Below, piece after piece: positions 13,480 to 18,157 of a stretch of DNA of 18,157 nucleotides. A model generated the notes under the pieces. It did not search any database and was not told where the DNA came from. It saw only the letters and a list, made by a program, of their open reading frames with translations. How positions within the stretch are numbered: position 1 is the first letter of the stretch; every line of letters begins with the position of its first letter. Where the stretch lies: positions 1-18,157 of the forward strand of contig JAHEOI010000235.1 of assembly GCA_018610125.1 (NCBI GenBank), written 5' to 3'. This DNA is from Verrucomicrobiota bacterium. GTDB taxonomy: Bacteria; Verrucomicrobiota; Verrucomicrobiia; Limisphaerales; JAHEOI01. The translations under genes and the position numbers were made by a program.

Positions 13480-15027
13480 ATGGAAGCAACCTTTGAGAAT
13501 CTATGGGGAGCGATTCAGGCGGTTTTGTTTCAACCGGCTGTCTGGGGCGTCATTCTGTTGGCGGCGGTGTACGGGGTCTTTATGGGCGGAATCCCCGGCT
13601 TGACCGCGACCATGGCGGTCGCGTTGGTAGTGCCGGTGACCTTTTTCATGGACACCGTGCCGGCACTGGCTGCGGTGGTCACGCTGGTGGCGTGCGCGAT
13701 CTTTGCCGGCGATATCCCGAACGCCCTATTGAGGATACCCGGAACGCCGGCAAGCGCCGCCTATACCGAAGATCTCTATTCCCATACCAAGCGCGGCGAG
13801 CCGAGCCGAGGCCTTGGACTCTGCCTGACCTTCAGTGTCATCGGCGGCCTCTTCGGGGCGATTGTCCTCATGTTGTTCGCTCAGCCTTTGGCCGCATTGG
13901 CGACCCAATTCAGCGTGGCGGAGTACTTCTGGCTTTATCTGCTCGGCTTAAGCTGTGCGGTGATCGTATCGCGAGGCTCCCGATTGCGAGCCACCCTGGC
14001 GCTGATCATCGGACTCCTGCTGTCGACCGTCGGTCTGAGCGCGGTCCATACCGAGGCCCGCTTCACGTTCGGTCAGGCGGAGCTTTATCAAGGGATTAAT
14101 TTTATTCCCGCGATGATTGGACTCTTCGGTCTTTCCGAGATCCTTAGAAATGTTGTTCGACTGGAGCGTGGGCTCGACCCGGAGGCACCGACCGTAAAAG
14201 GGGAAAAGGAGGGCAAAGAGGGCGTTTGGAGTCGGTATGTCAGCGCTCCCTTACGCTCGGTGTTTCAAGGTAACGGCCTCTTGGCATGGCGACGTAAGTG
14301 GCACGCGCTCCGCTCCGGAGTGATCGGATCGGTGATTGGGATGTTGCCGGGAGCCGGTGCCGACATTGGATCCTGGGTCTCTTTGGCGGCGTCAAAGCGC
14401 TCTTCCAAACGCCCGCAAGATTACGGAAAAGGCTCTACGGAGGGAATTGGTGACGCGACAATGGCCAATAGCTCGGCACTGGCGGGTGCCTGGATTCCCG
14501 CGTTGGTGTTCGGGATCCCGGGCGATTCCGTGACGGCGATTGTCATCGGTGTCCTCTTAATGAAGAACGTCAGCCCGGGACCAAACATTTTCGCCGAGCA
14601 GGGCGAGCTGGTCTTTAGCATCTATTTGATGTTCATCGTGGCCAATCTGATCCTATTGCCGGTCGGCTTCGCCGCCATCAAGGCCGGGGGGCGGCTTGTC
14701 CGCGTTCCGAGGCGGATCCTGATGCCGATCATTCTGCTCTTTTGCATCATCGGCGCTTATGCGATCAATGGGAGTTACTTCGATGTCGGTGTCATGGCGG
14801 CCATGGGCATTCTCGGGTTCGTCCTGGAGCGGCTGCAAGTGCCGCTCGGGCCGGTGGTGCTGGGGATTATTCTTGGCGGCCCTCTCGAAGCCAAGTTGAT
14901 CAACACACTGACCCAGGCCGACGGATCGCTCGTCGGGTTTGTCTCCCGACCGACGGCGGCCATCCTCGCCTTAATCACACTGTTTGTTTGGTCAATGCCT
15001 GCAATCAAGGCATGGCGGAAGCAATAA
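13480..15027 (+). CDS. tctA: Tripartite tricarboxylate transporter, large permease TctA
   Basis: A 515-residue polytopic inner-membrane protein, the usual length for TctA, the transport channel of the TTT system, which takes up citrate-like di- and tricarboxylates with a cation gradient. Two family motifs are visible: GVFMGGIPGLTATMAVALVVP (split here as residues 32-40 and 41-52), and IGMLPGAGADIG around P290-G291 with the following GKGSTEGIGDATMANSSA and PALVFGIPGDSVTA. Hydrophobic segments cover most of the chain, with a basic cytoplasmic loop near residues 230-275. The ATG at 13480 has AAGGGG about 5 nt upstream. It directly follows the TctC-TctB fusion, so the complete transporter is encoded by two genes. 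Substrate is unknown. No two-component regulator (TctDE) is adjacent. Confidence 0.93.
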   Translation: MEATFENLWGAIQAVLFQPAVWGVILLAAVYGVFMGGIPGLTATMAVALVVPVTFFMDTVPALAAVVTLVACAIFAGDIPNALLRIPGTPASAAYTEDLYSHTKRGEPSRGLGLCLTFSVIGGLFGAIVLMLFAQPLAALATQFSVAEYFWLYLLGLSCAVIVSRGSRLRATLALIIGLLLSTVGLSAVHTEARFTFGQAELYQGINFIPAMIGLFGLSEILRNVVRLERGLDPEAPTVKGEKEGKEGVWSRYVSAPLRSVFQGNGLLAWRRKWHALRSGVIGSVIGMLPGAGADIGSWVSLAASKRSSKRPQDYGKGSTEGIGDATMANSSALAGAWIPALVFGIPGDSVTAIVIGVLLMKNVSPGPNIFAEQGELVFSIYLMFIVANLILLPVGFAAIKAGGRLVRVPRRILMPIILLFCIIGAYAINGSYFDVGVMAAMGILGFVLERLQVPLGPVVLGIILGGPLEAKLINTLTQADGSLVGFVSRPTAAILALITLFVWSMPAIKAWRKQ

Positions 15028-15092
15028 CACTTTTTTTCAGGGCGCGACCCTCCCAACTCGGTTGTGGAAGGGACGGCAGCAATGCCAGGGAA

Positions 15093-15214
15093 CCCCTCAC
15101 CTCAATCCTCACGCTCCCCTTCGAAAGTGGAGAGGGAGCCGACTGTGACGTGACTGCTCCGGTGGCGTACAAATCCCTTCTCCCCTTCGGAGGGGAGAAG
15201 GTTAGGATGAGGGG
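15093..15214. repeat. Long imperfect inverted repeat with two internal hairpins
   Basis: The outer arms are CCCCTCACCTCAATCC (left) and GGTTAGGATGAGGGG (right), roughly complementary. Inside are a left hairpin (GCTCCC 15113-15118 with GGGAGC 15134-15139) and a right hairpin with a perfect 11-bp stem CCTTCTCCCCT/AGGGGAGAAGG (15176-15201, loop TCGG). It lies between the convergent tctA and ATPase genes. The CCCCTCA..CTCCCC..GGGGAGAAGG pattern resembles intergenic palindromes seen in many bacteria. It could also act as a bidirectional terminator, though there is no U-run directly after the stem. Confidence 0.6.
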
Positions 15215-15283
15215 TGCTCTTCTTTTGCACATTGTCAGAAACACTGCATCTTTTATGTGCTAACTTAATGGCCGGGGGGCGCT

Positions 15284-15319
15284 CTTGGACGTCGGGGACG
15301 AGGTCCCGATCATCCAGGG
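15284..15319 (+). repeat. Composite palindromic repeat, copy 4 (overlaps ATPase stop codon)
   Basis: TTGGACGTCGGGGACGAGG followed by TCCCGATCATCCAGGG aligns with the right module of copy 3 with a few changes. It contains the ATPase stop codon (TGA on the minus strand, 15310-15312), so the last residues of that protein are encoded by repeat sequence. Confidence 0.55.
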
Positions 15320-18157
15320 TCGTGGGCAGCGCCGCACACCCATTCGATGAACTGATCGATTGTTTCGGCGGTCAATTCGCCGCGTTGTATTCGCCCGGCT
15401 AAGGCGGCGACCGACCGAGTGCGGATCTCCGTGATCGATAGTGGCTGCTCCGTTGCCATGTAGCCGTTCTCTTCGAGGAATCGTCGCAGCCGTGCGACGG
15501 CGTCCGCTCGGAACCGTTTAACGGTCCCATTCTCGAGGGCCTCGAGCAGTTGACTCGGGTCGCCTGCCACCGACTTGGCAAGGGAGCTTACTTCGTCGAT
15601 AAAGGTCTTGGAGACGGCGTCGGACTCGAGCAGCACGGCCCGATCGACGGGCCGATTGCGCCCTATTCGCCAATTTCGGCAAATGGCCTCGATGGTCGCG
15701 GCTTTTGCCCTCAAGGTCGCGACCGTCTTGGGATCCTCTTCCACGAGCGGGGCTCCCCCATATTCGAGCAGGGTTTGAAGGCTGCCCCATCGGCGAATTC
15801 CAAGCTTAAGGAGTCGATGAAGGATGGTGACGTCATCGATCAGATACCAAAGATGGACATTGTCGGCGCCTTCCCAGGGATTAATCGGCGGCACCGCCAA
15901 GCGTTGACCATATTCGCGACGACTTTCCGAATCGGACGGAGGCGGCACTGATAACGGGGAGCATTCGGGGGGCGTTGGTGCGGGTAATCGGTACGGCGGT
16001 AGTCCTCGTACCTGATTCAGATCGATGAAGCGATAAGAGACAGAGGAGGCAATCTCCGATGACTCCAGCAGACCGGCCCATCTGCGGACTTCGTCATCCT
16101 GAGCGGTGAAATAGAATACCTGACGTCCGGATTGACTGAGTGCCACGGCGGCATCCATTATCGCTTCGGCGCGGGAATCATCGCTATTGGCCAAGGTTTC
16201 ATCCAATATCAGCGGAAGGCGATCGCCATGCTCCTGGAGCTCAACGAAAGCGATCCTGACCGCAATCAGCAATTGGACCCGCGTACCGCTTGAAAGGGAA
16301 TCGAGGGTCCGGTGCTCGCCGGTGGACGTTTCAAGTGCTCGGAAAGACGGCTCCGGGGACGAGTCCTCTTCGAGCTCCAACCGGTAGTCGCCTCGGGTCA
16401 TTTGAGCAAACAGTTCTCGGGCCCGGTGAAACACCGCCGGCCGCTCGCGCTCGCGGGTCGTTTCCTGAATCATCTCGGTCAGGGCGTCTCCCGCCACCGC
16501 GGCGTATTCCTGATCGCGCCTTTCCGAAAGGGCGTTCCAAGCCGCGTCATAAGCGGCCAGTGCGTCCTCGAGAGCATGCCCTTCCCTCGCCTGCTCGATT
16601 TCTGTTTTGGTCTTGATCCATGTTTGACTTCGGAGCTCATACTGGTCCGCTTCGTGTCGAGCTTCCGTCAGGGTCTCACTCAGTTTTTCGGATGACTCCT
16701 CAAGCAGTCTTTCTTCAAAAAGGGGATCGTTAAGGAGCTCTTCCTTGGCCCGGGCCCACTGGGCATGGGCGATCGTTCGGGCTTCCCTGGCCTTCAAAAA
16801 CGAGTCACGTTGATGACAAAGCTCGGTAAGGCGGATTTCTTCATTGGAGCTTAATCCCGCGCGTTGAAAGACGGATTCGATCGCATTGTCGACAGAGTGA
16901 ATCTCTTCTTCGATGCGTGCGAACTGGCGTTGAGCCTCATTTCGACGGGTCACGGCCTCCTTTTGTTGTCGGCTCCGTTGTTGTGCGTCATCGATGGCCG
17001 CGCTCGCTTCGGGCGCGCTGTCGAGCTGACGATAGCCGTATTCGAATAGGATTCTCCTCAATCGTGCGAGCCGCTCGTGATGTTGTTGTTGCGCTTGGGC
17101 GAGCTCACCCTTGCAAGCCGCGACTTCCGTTTCCGCCTTTTGCCAGTTTGCTGTTTGTTGGACGAGCCAATAGAGATGGCTTTCGGGGCTTTGAAGCGTG
17201 ATGCCGAACCGAGCGGCAAAAGCCTCGCGCTTCGCATCCAAGCCCGCACGGTCTTGGCGTGCCTTTTCTCGAAATGCGTCGTAACGTTCCCAGCGATCGG
17301 CCTTTTCTTGGTCGATGACGGCCTTGGCCAATCGGTCCTGCAGTGCTCGAATATGCCCTTCGACTGTCTTGACGGTCCACCTGGATGGTTGGGGAAGATC
17401 GAGCATTTGGTAGTCCCAGCGGCGCAGGTTGGCCGGAGAGGTCGAAAAGTAGGCGATGCCGAGTGGGATGACCAGCAAGGCGAGCCCGCCCCCGAGGAAG
17501 AACGGCCAAAGGCGGTGCTCAAAGAGGAACAATGGGACCGCCGTGCTCAGGACCATCAAGGCCAGCAACGCATTGCCCCACAGCCACGGGGCGGCCAGGA
17601 GACGAGGGCGATGAACGTCCCGGAGCCAGGCATAAAGCACGCGGATCCCTTCACGGTAATGCTCGATGTCGATTTGAGTCGCGTTGTCCCTTAGCCATTG
17701 GTCCACCTCGGCCTTGAGCATCTCCTCCGATCGAACAAGATCGGCATGGCGCGCAAGCTCCGCGAGCTCTTGAATCGCTTCTTCCGGGAGCTGATCGGCG
17801 GATTCCACCGACAACGCGGAATCGATCAATGTCTTCGCATAGCTTGCTTGCTCTCGAGCGCCCTCGAGGTGCTGTTGCAGCGTTTCGATGCGCTGCTCGG
17901 TGTCGTTGAGGTGGCGGCAGATTTCGCGCAGCTCATGGATTCGATGCTCCGGCAACTCCGTATCCGACAGTCCGGTTGCCTCGAGTGAATCTTCGGCCTG
18001 GCGAACTTCATTGGAGAGTCGCTTCTGCTCGGCTTCGAGTCGGTGACGGCTCTCGCGGAGGCGCTCCAGTTCCTCTGTCTCGCGACCGGTTAATGATTCC
18101 AAGCAAGGTGAAAATGCCTTAACGGCATGGTCGGCGGCTTGCCACTCCCGTTCGGCC
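15310..18157 (-). CDS. SMC/Rad50-like ATPase resembling YhaN (C-terminal part, runs off the window)
   Basis: The frame is open to the right edge (the codons beyond 18102 continue in frame), so the N-terminus with the Walker A loop is not seen; about 948 residues are. Long coiled-coil segments flank a hydrophobic hairpin of two helices (17440-17590: WGNALLALMVLSTAVPLFLF and FFLGGGLALLVIPLGIAYF), as in YhaN. The C-terminal ATPase half has the signature SLSSGTRVQLLIAVRIAF (about 16265-16306) and Walker B LPLILDETLANS (about 16185-16218), then FYFTAQ. SSGTR in place of SMC LSGGE is characteristic of the YhaN group, whose partner is an SbcD-like nuclease (YhaO). Unusually, about 235 residues follow the ATPase fold: a proline-rich linker (15950-16020) and a helical region with LGIRRWGSLQTLL, reminiscent of a helix-hairpin-helix unit. 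Likely role: DNA-end processing or repair. Confidence 0.8.
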   Translation of the reverse strand, partial: AEREWQAADHAVKAFSPCLESLTGRETEELERLRESRHRLEAEQKRLSNEVRQAEDSLEATGLSDTELPEHRIHELREICRHLNDTEQRIETLQQHLEGAREQASYAKTLIDSALSVESADQLPEEAIQELAELARHADLVRSEEMLKAEVDQWLRDNATQIDIEHYREGIRVLYAWLRDVHRPRLLAAPWLWGNALLALMVLSTAVPLFLFEHRLWPFFLGGGLALLVIPLGIAYFSTSPANLRRWDYQMLDLPQPSRWTVKTVEGHIRALQDRLAKAVIDQEKADRWERYDAFREKARQDRAGLDAKREAFAARFGITLQSPESHLYWLVQQTANWQKAETEVAACKGELAQAQQQHHERLARLRRILFEYGYRQLDSAPEASAAIDDAQQRSRQQKEAVTRRNEAQRQFARIEEEIHSVDNAIESVFQRAGLSSNEEIRLTELCHQRDSFLKAREARTIAHAQWARAKEELLNDPLFEERLLEESSEKLSETLTEARHEADQYELRSQTWIKTKTEIEQAREGHALEDALAAYDAAWNALSERRDQEYAAVAGDALTEMIQETTRERERPAVFHRARELFAQMTRGDYRLELEEDSSPEPSFRALETSTGEHRTLDSLSSGTRVQLLIAVRIAFVELQEHGDRLPLILDETLANSDDSRAEAIMDAAVALSQSGRQVFYFTAQDDEVRRWAGLLESSEIASSVSYRFIDLNQVRGLPPYRLPAPTPPECSPLSVPPPSDSESRREYGQRLAVPPINPWEGADNVHLWYLIDDVTILHRLLKLGIRRWGSLQTLLEYGGAPLVEEDPKTVATLRAKAATIEAICRNWRIGRNRPVDRAVLLESDAVSKTFIDEVSSLAKSVAGDPSQLLEALENGTVKRFRADAVARLRRFLEENGYMATEQPLSITEIRTRSVAALAGRIQRGELTAETIDQFIEWVCGAAHDPG

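Noticed and set aside
15028..15263. Open frame crossing the tctA end and the following repeat
   Set aside because: It overlaps tctA in another frame and then reads the palindromic element; no ribosome binding site.

Overview
The window is 18.2 kb of moderately GC-rich bacterial DNA. The mix of genes (a secreted Cys-type sulfatase beside a LamG-like protein and a ceramidase-like hydrolase, a B12/radical SAM protein, a short type II secretion F-like protein), weak Shine-Dalgarno signals and abundant intergenic palindromic repeats suggests a marine or aquatic member of the PVC group, most likely Verrucomicrobiota. This is an inference from gene content; there is no rRNA or other marker in the window.

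Left part (1-4721, all + strand): the 3' end of a small C-terminally membrane-anchored protein, thioredoxin (trxA), a solitary GspF/PilC-like membrane protein, a class V aminotransferase without the cysteine-desulfurase active-site Cys, and the C-terminal half of carbamoyl-phosphate synthase large subunit as a free-standing gene (split carB). Middle part (4916-9503, + strand): a secreted/processing cluster of ceramidase-like hydrolase, LamG-fold protein and sulfatase, the last two translationally coupled, followed by a single-HKD phospholipase D/Nuc-like protein. A 433-nt stretch without a convincing gene follows, then a minus-strand B12-binding radical SAM protein (9937-11469).

Right part: a 627-nt intergenic region (11470-12096) carries a good sigma70-type promoter framed by a 10-bp inverted repeat, plus at least five hairpin repeats. 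Three of these hairpins have the same loop and flanks, but their stems differ by fully compensatory base-pair changes. This region leads into a tripartite tricarboxylate transporter in which the binding lipoprotein TctC is fused to the small membrane subunit TctB, followed 21 nt later by TctA. Convergent to it, and running off the right edge, is a large SMC/Rad50-type ATPase resembling YhaN, with a central hydrophobic hairpin and an unusual ~235-residue C-terminal extension.

No phage, IS transposase, CRISPR array, tRNA or rRNA is visible. The least conventional material is the modular palindromic repeat family (copies at about 4740, 9504, 11555, 11585-11683, 11891-12098 and 15284), the TctC-TctB fusion, the split CarB and the extended YhaN-like ATPase.
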